Shown: positions 43,140-55,539, numbered from the stretch's first letter. The stretch is 64,000 bases of DNA from Solanum dulcamara (GCF_947179165.1 NC_077246.1:67000921-67064920), one strand, 5' to 3'. Translations and numbers: made by a program. The notes: a model not told the origin generated them from the letters alone.

Positions 43140-45021
43140 GAATACAATGACTGGTCGTAGTAGATTGGAAAGTACTTCTTCATATTTAGTTAGAGATCTC
43201 AAATTCGAGTTCAGGATGTAAAATCGTCTTTTGTCTTTTATAAGAAGTGCTTTATCTTTAAAATAAAATTTTCGGATACATATGTGATTTAGTTGAGCTT
43301 CAAAACGAGGATCGGATAGCCAGTAACAAAAAGGAAAAGACTATTCTGAGTAGTTGGAGCCTTAGAGGCGGAGGTCCTTTTAGAATTGACTTCAACAAGT
43401 CTGTATTATTATCATAAATACATGAAACTACTGATATTAATTAGAACTACTCATCTAAAATTAAGGCAAACACTGCACCAAAAAATCTTTAGCGTCAATT
43501 AATTAATGTTAATAGTTTTTTTAATCAATTAATGGTAATAGTTCAATTGCTGCTAAATATATTTTTAGAGACAATTACTAATAACAATTATATTTTAGCA
43601 TCGTTGTTAAAGTCTGCAGCGACATTAGATCTAATGACAATTAAATAATGTTAGTAAATGTATTGCATTTTTATTAATGTGCATATTTATTGTTGGTGAT
43701 TGGTAGTTGGAAAAAGAGGTTCACGAGGGGAAAATCATAGTGTCTTTTTCTTTTTGTTATTTTGTACAATTTCTACTTCTATGGGGACCAAAAAGTGACT
43801 TGATCTCATGAAGAAAATGAAATAAAATGTCATCACCTTGACTTGCTTACAAGTGTAGATGCATGTGCATGTGACATAATGGACAAAATGAATGCTTTCA
43901 ACATGAAGAAAATGTTGGTGGATTAATTTTTAAGTTGTTCTTTCTTCATTAATAAGTTGCCCCATATGCATGTGGACTGTAAATATGTGTTTTATTTTAT
44001 CATGCTATATAATCTATATGTATCCACTACACAAACTTGTTTGAGTCATGATGCTACCCATATTCATCTTCTAAAAGTTTGTTATTGATTAATTGGTTTT
44101 GACTAATTAGTTGGTTTTTAAGATCTTTTACATAAATGATACTTACCACTTAGAAGAAATATTTGGACGTTCACATAGGTTCGAGGAAAGGTTGAACTCT
44201 TAGGATGTCTGATATAAACAGATAAGACTTATTTGACAATTCAAATTTGTAATTTCTATATATCATATGTAAATAAATTTATCGTTACTTTAAAGTTCTC
44301 AGTTATCCTATATATAGTTTGAACGATACATAAATGAATGTCTTAATGATCTTTATCAATCAATTTGTTAATTGTGGACCTACGCTACCTCGAAAATCCA
44401 TTAGAAAAGCATTCCTCAGAAATATTTTCTACGAATTTCCCCTTGGGATTTCTAATCAATTCTCGATGGACATCACAATGTGTAAACAAAGAACAAGGAC
44501 AAAAACATATTTAGTAAAATCCTATAAAACGGGGTTTGAAGAATCTTTGTATATAGACTTTACTTTTATCTGATTTTTTTTTAAAAAAAAATCTTGTGAA
44601 GTTTAAGAGACTAATTCTAAAAGACCCTCTGCTTAAATGTAGCAAAAACAATGTGAAAAGAATGATAGAATTATGTAAGTGAAAAAAAGAAAAAGAAAAA
44701 TTAACCAAGTTCCTATTTAACAAGCAAAACATGATCAATTTTTAGGGGTAAATTAATTCCTTGGTGCACAAAAAGCTCATGATGCATCCTATGATGAATG
44801 TATGCCTTTTCATATGTATATGACCTATATGGTTTAGGTGGAAAAAGCAAAAAAGTGGATTAAGTAACCAAAACCTTTAAAATTATAACAAACCCCTAAA
44901 AAGGAACAGTATTAAAAGCAACACTCCCCAAAACAATCATACCTCAAAATCTTATTCCTCAATCAACTTAATTTCTCTTTTGAAAACCAAACAAATCAAA
45001 TATATACCATTTGTTATAATC
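43140..45021. other. Intergenic, possible CACTA fragment
   Basis: No gene is supported. About 43469-43640 begins cactgcaccaaaaaatc and contains several 'gttgttaaagtctgcagcgac'-type words reminiscent of CACTA transposon ends, weakly. The 79-codon frame at 44334 shows no motif. The last ~60 bp are the leader of the dirigent gene. Confidence 0.4.
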
Positions 45022-45579
45022 ATGATAGCAAAAATCATTTTTTGCCTTGCAGTTTTATTAGCAATACTTTCAGTAATTCTCCTTGCAATATTCTCACCAA
45101 TACCCCAACAAAACAAATCAAAAAATCCCCCTTGGCTTGATTTATCCCTTTATATTCAACAACCTCGAATTCCCGCTTCCAATCTTCCCTTCGAAAAAGC
45201 TCCAACAGACTTTGGCGCTTTAATTTTCCATCGTCTTCTAACAGAAGGTCCGGAAAACACGTCTCGTGTAGTTGGAAAAGCACAAGGTTTCATCATCCCA
45301 ATTCAAGATTTCGCGAATTCCGCATTTAATATTATTTATCTTACGTTTAATTCAAAAGAATTTAGTGGGAGTCTTAGTATCGAGGCAAAAAGTTTGACAA
45401 ATGATAATAACAAGTTGAATGTTGTTGGTGGTACTGGCTATTTTGCCTTTGCTCGTGGCCTAGCTATTTTTGCACAAACAAAAAGGGAAGTTATTAATAA
45501 TTATAATTTAGAAGCTAGTTATTATCATATAAAGCTCCAATTGAAATACCCTAATAAATCCAAAACAATTCCAAGATGA
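45022..45579 (+). CDS. Dirigent family protein
   Basis: I place the start at the ATG at 45022, giving 185 aa in one exon. The open frame extends upstream to a TTG at 44980, but no earlier ATG exists. Residues 1-30 form a hydrophobic signal peptide or anchor. The dirigent beta-barrel follows with its usual blocks: FHRLLTEGPENTSRVVGKAQGF, FNIIYLTFNSKEFSGSLSIE and LNVVGGTGYFAFARGLA. The length fits the family. Dirigent proteins act in the apoplast, steering coupling of phenoxy radicals in lignan/lignin biosynthesis or related chemistry; this sequence alone does not fix substrate or stereochemistry. No lesion is seen. The gene is isolated, with a short AT-rich 3' flank. Confidence 0.9.
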   Translation: MIAKIIFCLAVLLAILSVILLAIFSPIPQQNKSKNPPWLDLSLYIQQPRIPASNLPFEKAPTDFGALIFHRLLTEGPENTSRVVGKAQGFIIPIQDFANSAFNIIYLTFNSKEFSGSLSIEAKSLTNDNNKLNVVGGTGYFAFARGLAIFAQTKREVINNYNLEASYYHIKLQLKYPNKSKTIPR

Positions 45580-45737
45580 ATTATTAGCAACTTCTTGAAT
45601 CATTCTTTTTTGGTTCTTTTTATTTATATATATATATATATTTTACCTTTTTGCAACTCCTTAACTAGGAATATAGGTAGTTTACAAATTCCCACATGAC
45701 TATGATAGCACTCTCGATAGCTTATTGAAGCACCAAC

Positions 45738-45915
45738 ATGGATTGTGGTGCAATGGTAAGACTGCTACATCCTTAATCAGAGGTCTTCGATTCGAGCCTT
45801 GGGTATGAAAAAAATCATGTTGGGAGCACCACCCCTGAATGAGCCTGCAGTGCACGATCCGAATTTAATCGGGACTCTACGAATTTCGGACAGTGAATAG
45901 AATATCCAAAAAGAA
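45738..45915 (+). mobile_element. tRNA-derived SINE of Solanaceae type
   Basis: An RNA polymerase III promoter is visible: A box gtggtgcaatgg at about 45745 and B box ttcgattcgagcc at 45786-45798. It is followed by a tRNA-unrelated body (gttgggagcaccacccctgaatg; aatttaatcgggactc) that I recognise as the SolS/TS SINE type of Solanaceae. It ends near 45915 in an A-rich tail. No clear target duplication. It sits 160 bp downstream of the dirigent gene. Confidence 0.75.
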
Positions 45916-46132
45916 AAAGATATCTTATCGAAGCTTTGTAACTCGTGGCTAGTTTTGCAAGAGTAGTTACATTTCGTTGGAAGGGAAGGAGAAGGTTGTT
46001 CAACTAAAGCCCAACCTCTATGATCTGAAATAAATACAAAAATATCTCTTTAACAAAAGAATATGAAAAGAGCCCATAGGTTTAGAATCTGTTTGATGGT
46101 CTAGAATTTAAGACTTATAAGTCAAAAGTCAA

Positions 46133-46198
46133 AAATCACAATTTGTAATTTAATAAAAAGGGCAGCCCGGTGCACTAAATCACAATTTGTAATTTAAT
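46133..46198 (-). mobile_element. 22-bp SINE-tail insertion with 22-bp target duplication
   Basis: The sequence at 46133-46154 (aaatcacaatttgtaattta...) is repeated exactly at 46177-46198. Between them lies only 22 bp, whose reverse complement is agtgcaccgggctgccc plus a T-run. From memory this matches the 3' end of the Au-type plant SINE. It looks like an extreme 5'-truncated SINE integration on the minus strand. Confidence 0.7.
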
Positions 46199-47269
46199 GA
46201 TTTTTGATATTCTTTAATCAAAATTTTGACTCCGTCAGTGTTTATATCACCATGTATATACCACTATGTAAATCCAGTTAGCTCATGTTGTGCACAGTGC
46301 ATGAAATCTACGTGTGATATACACCGATATACAAGATATATAAAGTTATATACACATACTGAAGTGACGGCTATGCATGTAATGTACACTGATATACAGG
46401 ATATACACCTGAGATATGCACATATCACAGGTGCATTTTTAGGTTTGATTATTTTCTTCGAACTAATTCAATCACCTTTAACCTTCCTCAAATTAGATAT
46501 ATATAATCAGCGATGTATTTCAATCCATTCAAGTTACACTCACTCATACTCGTTCAATCAAATAAAGTGAATTAACGAACCAAAGGGAGAAAATATATGT
46601 TTTTTCTTCCTTACCATGGTTAATCCGGAATTTGAAGAACTGTATCAATTTCAACATAAAAATGGGGTATATATCGATTTGATTAGGGGTGGGTGTGGAT
46701 TCCTTGCCTTTGGGGATTCTCAAATACAATACTCAGAACATGGAGTGTATATATATATATATATATAATTTTCTAGAATTAACATGATGTTATAGTCCAA
46801 ATAGAAAAGTGCAACCCAAAAGACTAGTCTATTAACTAAACGGAGAACCCATTTAAACTATAAATCTATTAGCAGTATTTTTCTTTTTAATCAACGAGAG
46901 AGAATTGGCAGCTAACATAAATAGGCATTAAAATAAAAAGGAAAAAGTACAAGAATGTAAATTTGGACAAATATTAAAAAAAAAGTTTTTTAATTTAGAC
47001 AAAAATTATGAAATTACGTTCACTTGTAGAAGGCTCACATAAATTATTGTGTCTACTAATTGATACAATTTAGTACACAGATTTTTAAAAAATACTAAAC
47101 TAACCAAAACCACCAATTTATCATTGGTTCTTTTTTAAAATGAAAAAAATATATAGAAAACACCATTAAACTTGGCATGAATTTATTTTAATCTATCAAC
47201 TATTGACAACCTTAAAAACACCTCTCTACTTGATTAAATGAATTTAAAACACCCCTTTTACGTTCACTA
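46199..47269. other. Intergenic, no gene
   Basis: AT-rich with repeated tatac/gatata words (46230-46430) and a (TA)n run at about 46748-46768. The 114-codon frame at 46226 is compositionally driven. Nothing else is seen. Confidence 0.5.
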
Positions 47270-48003
47270 GGGAGGTGCTTCACGTTATGCCTCCTTAGTT
47301 CATTTTGAGCCCACGCTTGCATTCCTGAAATGAAGTTATGTAGCTTGTCTTCTTCGGACATATTTTGTATGTCCAGCATCAAAGAAGAGAATTCTTTGAT
47401 ATAATCCCTTATAGACCCCATCTGCCTTAATCTCTTCAACCCATCTCTAGCAATCCACGACACATTGCTAGGAAGGAATTGGTCCCTCATTTCTTTCTTG
47501 AGTTTGGTCTAAGAATCGATCATAGGCCTGCTAGCACTTGCATCGTCCGCATCTCTAGTCCGCAACCACAGTTTCGCATCACCCATCAGGTATATCATGG
47601 TGATGTTCAACTTGTCCTACTCAGAGATACGATCAGTAGTGAAGTACTGCTCCTTTGTCGATCTTGAACCTGTGAAGGCCTTAGATTGGGAAATTCTAAC
47701 CTTGGAGTGTTCTACGGCATGACCTGCACTCGGACTAGCAGTCATCGCCCTCCGTAGAATCGTCACTTCCAAGTTTAAGATTTCGCTAGCCTTTTTCAGA
47801 TCCTCGATCTGAACCAAGGCTCCATTTCAGAACTCATCATATTCCGCCATCTTTATAGATATGATTTCACGAAACCGAGCAAGTTCTGTGTTTAACACAT
47901 GAACACGACTCACCATAGACGTCGTCTCATCGTCTTTCTCAGCCATTTCCATGAATTTTTCCAGGGCAGCAACTCTGTCTTTCGTATTACCTCCGTCAGC
48001 CAT
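47270..48003 (-). pseudogene. Ty3/gypsy gag remnant
   Basis: Minus-strand frames in order from 48003: an N-terminal MADGGNTKDRVAALEKF coiled-coil region, a middle part, and the retrotransposon gag core (WIARDGLKRLRQMGSIRDYIKEFSSLMLDI...MSEEDKLHNFISGMQAWAQNELRR) at 47490-47300. Frameshifts and stops separate them. Coding ends abruptly near 47270, where unrelated AT-rich DNA begins, so protease, RT and integrase and the far LTR are missing. Confidence 0.85.
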
Positions 48004-48027
48004 CGTGCTATGAAGCGTAATCGTGTC

Positions 48028-48039
48028 ACTCTGATACCA
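48028..48039 (-). other. Primer-binding site of the gypsy fragment
   Basis: The plus strand reads actctgatacca, the reverse complement of TGGTATCAGAGT, 2 bp from the LTR end. It is a one-base variant of the initiator tRNA-Met site and confirms minus-strand orientation. Confidence 0.85.
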
Positions 48040-48041
48040 GT

Positions 48042-49258
48042 TGTAACAGGGGTGATTTTTGGTTAATTTTTTCCACCTCAAAACACCCTCGCTCGGCAGT
48101 CAGCGTCGCACAATGACTTCAGCCTACCAACGCGTTTGACACTTAGTTTGAATTTGTGACAAACACACACAAAAAATAAATAAGACACGCAGTGTTACAG
48201 GCAACTTGCCCAACCTTTATTAATCTCTCGCTCAGATTATACAAAGGAATCTCGTGTCTTAGGAAAGGCTCACAACTCTTGGTACTTGCCTTAGCCAAGC
48301 TATATGCCTATATATATACAAACTGCCAGGGAGTTTACAGCACTAAGGGGGAGGGACGTGCATGGTCATGTGCCAGCACTTATAAGGGATCATGGGGAAA
48401 CATGATAGGAAACGTGCCCTGAAATTTTGGAGCTCATGGGCGAAGTCTTCAGAAAACTCCCAACTGTCGCATGTGCCCCGCACACTGCTCAACCGTCGCA
48501 TGTGCCGCACACGTGCCTCGCTCGTGTGCCTTGCACCTGCCTGGTTCCTTTACCTTGGCCGATTTTCCCTTCACAGCTTTGCCCCAACACTTAGCGAAAT
48601 TGCCCATGCCATCACCTTGCCAATGCCTTGCCCACACTGCCTTGCCAGCACCATGCAAATGTCTTGCCCGCACTGTCTTGCCAGCACCATTGCAGTGCTT
48701 TCCATGTCCCTCTGCCTTGGCCTCAACACACCTATGCCAATACGCATGTTTGCTGATGCCAACCCCTTGCCTGCACGCATGCCTGCCCGGTGCCATGCGC
48801 TTATCTCGCGCATGCCCGCCAGATGCCATGCTCCTGTCCATTTGGTGTCAAGCGCCTATCTCACGCATGTCTGTGCCTGATGCCATCCTCCTATCTCGCG
48901 CATTCTTACTTGGTGCCATGTGCCTAACTCACGCATTCTCTTGCCTAATGCCATGTGATTGTCTCGCGCATACCTGGTTGGTGCCATGCGCCTATCTCGC
49001 GCATGCCCTTGGCTGATGCCATGCGCTAATTTCGCGCATGCCTGCATCTGATGCCCTGCGCCTATCTCGCATCACTGACATCCGTCAAGCAGCTTGCCAT
49101 CACCCAAGCGCCTTGACTTGGCTGCACACCATGCCATTGGCATGCAACTCTGCACATTGCTTGTCTCACCCGCATAGGCCCATGTCAAGGGGTAATGTAC
49201 AAGTCCTTGGCACTGCCTTTACCTCCATGCGCCCAAGTCCAAACTTGAGGGTCTAACA
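48042..49258 (-). repeat. 5' LTR of the gypsy fragment
   Basis: 1217 bp. On the minus strand it begins TGTTAGACCCTCAAG and ends ACCCCTGTTACA, next to the primer-binding site. It is unusually GC-rich in its 5' half because of an internal minisatellite. The minus strand has a TATA-like element near 48310 (tatatataggc). Confidence 0.85.
48590..49090. repeat. GC-rich minisatellite inside the LTR
   Basis: Degenerate units of about 35-40 bp of the form tgccatgcgcctatctcgcgcatgcc repeat at least seven times at 48780-49080, preceded by a related array built on ccttgccagcaccatgcaa (48600-48700). The array holds long overlapping open frames on both strands (up to 181 codons), explained by its composition and repeat structure. 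Confidence 0.85.
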
Positions 49259-52200
49259 GTGAGCTAAGGCTAACAAAGGTGGCAGACTTCTATTCTATAC
49301 GTGTCTCCAACTATTTATATTTAGATATAAAATTTGGCATTTATTATTTGTGTGAATATATATAATTAGATAGAAATATTGTATACACGTGAATATATTT
49401 ATTAAACATACGGATACAATGTATTCACTACTTTATGCATGAGGATTAGAGGTATTTCGATATTGAGATATTGTATATGCACATATACATTTATTATATT
49501 CACGAATAATATATCTTAATATTAATATGTGTGCGGATACCATGTATTACACTTGCGCGCGGATACAAACTGTTGGTACATTTTGTAAAATCACAAACTA
49601 TTCCTATACGTTTCGTAATTACGAACTACAACTATATACAAAATTTTCTCTATTTTTTTTTTCAATTGTCCCCCTAAAATAGGTATGTTTTAAATTAGTA
49701 GTCAAAAATAACGTCTGTCGATTATTATTTTTTTGTCCTCTAAATGATAAATAGTTATTATCATGTAATTTTTAAATTACACATCTGAAACTCCAGAATA
49801 TATTTTAAGATACAAACCATTTGTCTATGGAACTTTTTTCTTTTGAAAATCCAAAATATAGTTTGATTATACATTGAATAGAATTTTTGAAGATGAGTTT
49901 GAAAACTTTGCATATCCAAATATAATTTATTTTTAATTATTTATTTTTCAACTTATATTCAAATGCTAATTTCTCAATTTATTCTCAAATGCTATATATT
50001 TTTCAGTATCACATTTAATACATCCAAAATTCCAAATTGACATTTCTTGCTTTATTAAATGTAAATATTGACTGTTCTTATCTTATTAAAAGGCAAATTA
50101 AAGTGGATTTCAATGTCACTCCATATAAGGATAATATTAGATTAATATATTAATTACTAACTCCATTATTGTTTTACTATTAAAATAAACAGCACATGCT
50201 GTTTTGTACTTCTAAAACCAAAAAGAACTTCATAAAAGTAGAAAACTAATCAAACATCACAAAACCCTAATCCCAGAAATTCAGAATTTCTATTCTTTAT
50301 GCACCCTTTTTGTCTGCCACTTTCAAATGAGAAGAATAAGTATGAAAAAGACATTGTTGTAATAGCACATGGATGATATGGAGGTCTAATTTATTTACAC
50401 ATAAACAAAATCAAATCAAATAAAATTATATGCTTTATCGATATAGAAATAGCTATAAAAAGACAACTCGATGCACAAAAAATCTTGCATTAAGTAGGGT
50501 CAAGAAAAGCTGGGTCGCAATCCAAAAAATATAACGTAAACAGTCTACCTTAATAAAGCACAAGCAATTGCTGCTCTGATTCGAATTCCTAATCTATAGG
50601 TCACAAAAGGCGATTTTACCATTATTGCTCTAAATTCCCATCTTTATCAATAACATTGTCTATGCCAAATATATCATTTTAAAAGTGTTGAAAAGAATGT
50701 AGTAAAAATAATTAAACCATTTTAGGTGATATGTTTTTCTTTTTAATACTTAAAATATGATATTTTATTGGAAATTATTTAGTCTTAATATATCATACCC
50801 TTTATAACATGACTTGTTGAGACCTTCCTTGAAAAAGATACGTAGAACTCTTATGTGTTAGTATAAGTATTCTTTATTTCTCAAGTATAAAATACTATTG
50901 CCTCTTTTTCTTTTTTAATAATCAATATTATTTTGTAATAAGATATTGACTTTAATTAAAATAGCAATCCATTCTAAAATTTTCTTGTCACCTGGCTCTC
51001 ATGGAATGGGAGTAGCAAAAGGCAATGAAATTTTTATTTTATATATTGAAAAATTCATGTTATTAACAAATTAGAAAGGAGGAAAATCCCATATCATGAG
51101 ATAAGAATTTCTTCCATCATGATATAAGTACGCAATTATTATTGCATTACCTCAAAATCTCACTAAATGAACGTGTTCAAAAAGATGATAATTTTATTCG
51201 ATGTGTTATTTAAGAAGAATTTTGAACGCCGTATGAACTAAATAAATCAATGAGAAGCCTTAATATGAATTAAAAAATGAAAGATTTTGAAAATTATTTA
51301 ATAAAACATAGTTCGATACAATTAAAATAAGGAAAAAGGCTCAAATATGTCATCGAACTTTTAGAAAAGGCTTATTTATACCATCCATTAAAAGTTTGGC
51401 TTATCTATGTCATTTCCGTTTGAGAAAAAGGTTCATCCATGCAATTATTTGTTAACTGAAAACAATTCTATTTTGCAAAATCATTTTTACACGTGGTCAA
51501 TTATGATTCAGTCACGTCATTCATTAAAGTATTATTTTTTTAAAGGAAAAAGGCTCAAATATGTCATTGAACTTTGAGAAAAGACTCATCTATGTCATCA
51601 GTTAAAAGTTTAGCTCATTTATGCCATTCTAATTAACAAATAATGACATGGATGAACTTTATCACACAAAAATAACATAAATAAATATTTTTTCAAAGTT
51701 CGATGACATATTTGAATCTTTATCCTTAAAATAAAGTACACCAATAGAAAAAGATATTCAATGCGCAACAACTGCTGATAACTTGAGGGTTCCAAAAAAA
51801 AAAGTCTATGCTATAGATACACAATAAAATTGCAAAAAAGAAACCAATCTATTAATTCACACTCGATATTAGGACCAAATAATTACATGCATATCATATA
51901 TTTAAATCTAGGGTCTTTTTATTTTTTAATTTAACTATGATAAATTGTATTAATGTGTTTACACCTTTGTGCTGACATTATGAGAATCATATGACAGATC
52001 CATACAAGGAAATATGGCAAGAATAGTATTATAATTAAAACTAGAATTTTTCAAACTAAAATATTTATAATACTAAAAATTTAATGATGCATATAGATAT
52101 GCAAAAGGGAGAATATTAAGCCTGTCAAGACCCCATCTTTATGCTATACAACCACTAAAACTTGATATTATTCAAACAAAAAGGTGGGATCACCCCACCG

Positions 52201-52566
52201 GCCAATCCAACTAAAACCCAAAATTGTGGCCTATTTTTTCAAAATGATTGCCTTTCAATATATATAATTGAATATTTTTGGTATAATAGATTGACATTAT
52301 TCATATCATATATGTTCATGTACATTACATCCCAACTAAAAACAATACTTAAAATATATAAAATAAAATTGAAAGATCGTCGAATCAACCACGATCACTA
52401 TTTGTGGTCAATTTTCATACGTTCTTAGCTTACTTTTCTCCCAAATGAATGCCGGATGATATAATAATCGATCTTCCTATCGAAATGCTTTCTTAGTCGA
52501 CAAGCATTTTTTTTACTAGTAAGATACTAGTAAGGATGTAGTTTGTGACTTTTATTAGACCGATAT
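49259..52566. other. Intergenic, one MITE, no gene
   Basis: AT-rich; about 49330-49600 has repeated 'gtatacacg/ggataca' words. Apart from the MITE at 51331 I find no coding, tRNA or LTR structure. The 88-codon frame at 52162 lacks features. Confidence 0.5.
51324..51734. mobile_element. MITE with 32-bp inverted ends and 7-bp target duplication
   Basis: The element is 51331-51727. The left end ggaaaaaggctcaaatatgt and the right end (reverse complement) aaggataaagattcaaatatgt continue into a shared catcgaacttt. The 7-bp AAAATAA flanks both sides (51324-51330, 51728-51734). A second, same-orientation copy of the left end at about 51543 indicates an internal duplication or nested insertion. No coding. 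Confidence 0.75.
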
Positions 52567-55443
52567 TTAACATATAGGAGCTCTTCTAGGAACGCCTTTC
52601 CTTTTGTGCAAATTCTTCTTTGGTTTCAAAGTTGAAATGAACCATGTTTGAATTACCTCCGATGACTCATTCAAAGAGATACAAGATTCGTTTTCATTTG
52701 AGTGATCGAATTTCGTAATTTGATTGGAGATGTAGTTCTTCTGACGTTCTTTGCAAATATTTGCATCTATAGATACCTAAAATGAATTTTCATGAAAATG
52801 AATTTCATTAATAAGCAAATAAAATTGACAAATATAAAATAAAACATTAAAAATATATGGTAAAGTAAAGAAAATTTACTTTGCAAGCAATGGAGCAAAA
52901 TCGATTTGGCAAATCTTGAAGGTGTCTCCCACAAGATTCACACATTACACTTCCCTTTAACTTTGAAGTTTTGTTATCTTTAGATTGAGGACGTGGATTT
53001 AAATGTATAGCTTTTTCACCATTAATTTTATAAGTCTGCAAAATCAATAATTTTAATATAGTTAGATAATAACCAAAACAATAAAATTACTAAGAAACTT
53101 CATCACTAAATTAATTGTCGAAAACAAAATTTTATAATAATTTATTGCTAAATAAAATTAGTGACGAATTTTGATATTTTGCTACAAAATTTATATATTG
53201 CAAATTCTTATTTTTCAATAGTGATATAACAATGTAATTGCTTGAAAAAAACATATAATTTCAACAAACGAAATAACTGAAATGATTATCAACATTCATA
53301 TGCCATTTAGATTAATTCCTTTCCCATTTAGATTAATTCCTTTCCGATGGGTGAATAAGCATATATAATTATTGTGTAAAATTTAGTAATAATTAATCGG
53401 TACATTATTTTGTTCCCTTTTTATTGAATAAATAATATTTATAGGTTATGTGACAATGAATTCATATTTTTTTCATGTGTAAAGGACAAAATGCAATCAT
53501 TCACACTACTATTAAAATTTATTTCTTCGTTATAGTAGACAATATCCAATAAAAGATAATTTTTGCACAATATCTACATTATAATTTTTAAATTATTAAG
53601 TCCAACATAACTAATGTGTGAACCAAGGACCTCCTAACAATATATCAAACATAAAACATTATTCTTTTGATATTTAAGTTATATATACTAGTTGAGTGAC
53701 CCGTATATGTTTTATTATATAACTTGTGAAAGATTCTTTCAAGTTAATAAAATATTATCCATTTATTATAATACAATTCCTAGGTTCTTATTTTGAAAAA
53801 TCTTATAAATAGATAACAAACTTTAAGTAGTATAATACAAAATTAAAAATATCAAACAAAATTTAACGGTTATTTAACTAAAAATATAAAAGTTTGAAAA
53901 GAAAATTCAAATACATTTCTAATGTCATGACTATATAAGAAAATAATATTTTTTTTCTAAATATTAATTGTCCCTTTGTAATTATATAAGTAGTAACTTT
54001 CTAGTGGTAGTAAGTAGACTCTTAGTGCAGAATTAAAATGAGTTGTAATTGAGATATTGAACAAAACTTGATAAAATGGAAAAACCTAATCCATTACTAA
54101 GTTACTATACAAGAAAATTATAAATTTTATATATTAAAAAGACTTGAAAAAGATATTTAACTCTATATAATATATTTTTTAATTAACATATAATTTTTTT
54201 TGTATATTTTAGATTTTAGCTAGGGCTGTTTTGTGAGCAAATTAGATTAAGATTAAGTTTCTGTCTCCCTTTAATTAATACATATACCTATTGCTATTTT
54301 TGAATATTTGTTATATTTCCTATTAACTTTATGCTTTGCATCTAAAAAAAAAGTTAAAATAGTGAATTGTGAAAAAAAATAGCAATTCTATTTAAAATGT
54401 TTATAATATCTTATTAAGATTTGGACTTTCACCACAGAACAATATCGGTTAATTTTGAATATGTGATAGTAAGTTAATTACCATTTATTATTTATAATAA
54501 GAATTTAGATGTAATTATTCGATAACTTTTTTAAAAACTATTAGTGAACTTTTAATATGTGATAGTAAGTTAAATACCAATTTAAACCACCAATCAAAAT
54601 CTATCACAGAAATTTACCATTTACCATAATTATTAACAAGACTTGATGATTCTACGAAAAATTTTAAACTATCAACAATTTTTAATATGTGATATCAAAG
54701 TAATTATCATTTTAAATCATCGATCAATATTTATCATACAAATTTACCTAGTTACCTTATAAAACTTGATTCTATAAATTTTTTTGGGGATTTTTTTTTA
54801 AAGTGTCAGTGTACGTAGAACTCAAATTCTCATTTTTACCACACACAAACCAAAAACTACTAAATCAATAGCAAAAGAACATGCATAATTTGACTAATTA
54901 ATTGAACTTTTGCGTTTTTCAAAAGTTAATTTAATTAACTATTCTCTTATCAATATTACGAAGGAAAAAAATACGTTGTAAAATCTTAATCAAAATTTAC
55001 GTAAATTGAATATGAAATTAAACAAAAAACATACCTGAATTTCAGAACAATTTATATGTTTCTGAATCTCATGGAGTCTAACAACGTCATGATAAACATA
55101 TTTGCAGATTTGAAGCCATTCATGAAAGCAGTGCGAAGAAGAAGATACACAATGCTTGCAGAAACAGAGATTACAATCAATACAAAACATGTTCTTCTCA
55201 TTTCTTCTTAATTCTCTGTGATATCCACACGATTCAAAAAACTTGATGTTGAGCAAATTCTTAATCCAATCTGCTCTATTCATCACTCGAATTTTTCCTC
55301 CAATTAGCTTCACAAAAACAACAATCCCGTCATTGAAATTGAAAATTTAAGATCTGATAACAGTTTAAAATCTGAAATAATAATGAATATTATCAAATTG
55401 AAACACATATAATATAAAAAAACTTAATTGATATACTAACCAT
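52567..55443 (-). CDS. PLATZ zinc-binding transcription factor
   Basis: Three main coding exons on the minus strand: 55035-55283 (or from 55307), 52880-53035 and 52567-52776, with consensus GT-AG introns and phase-0 joints, giving 204 aa from the ATG at 55283. Exon 1 carries the first PLATZ zinc cluster (CGYHRELRRNEKNMFCIDC...FCKHC) and VYHDVVRLHEIQKHINCSEIQ. Exon 2 carries the second (CESCGRHLQ..NRFCSIACK). The basic tail KRKGVPRRAPIC is PLATZ-typical. An alternative start is a tiny first exon, ATG at 55441-55443 spliced at GTTAGT to 55307, which stays in frame and gives 213 aa; it also sits closer to a TATA box. PLATZ proteins bind A/T-rich DNA in the nucleus and often repress transcription. 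The 2-kb intron 53036-55034 is plain AT-rich DNA. Confidence 0.88.
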
Positions 55444-55520
55444 TTTTTGTGTAGTTTTAGTGAAATGGGAGAAAAAGAGGATTATTTTTTTGGGGAGTAG
55501 AAATGGAAAAGAGAGTTTTT

Positions 55521-55530
55521 TCTTTATAAA
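55521..55530 (-). promoter_or_regulatory. TATA box of the PLATZ gene
   Basis: The minus strand reads TTTTTATAAAG about 80 bp before the ATG at 55443. This spacing supports the model with a minimal first coding exon over a start at 55283 alone. Confidence 0.5.
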
Positions 55531-55539
55531 AAGCAGTGG

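Noticed and set aside
43469..43640. CACTA transposon end
   Set aside because: The start cactgcacc resembles a CACTA terminus but no right end, subterminal array or transposase was found.
44980..45021. Longer dirigent start upstream of 45022
   Set aside because: The frame is open there but begins with TTG; the first ATG is at 45022 and directly yields a normal signal-type hydrophobic N-terminus.
48392..49016. Overlapping open frames of 130-181 codons on both strands
   Set aside because: They lie in the GC-rich minisatellite of a gypsy LTR. The predicted proteins are low-complexity Cys/His/Ala-rich repeats and all frames are open together, so composition explains them.
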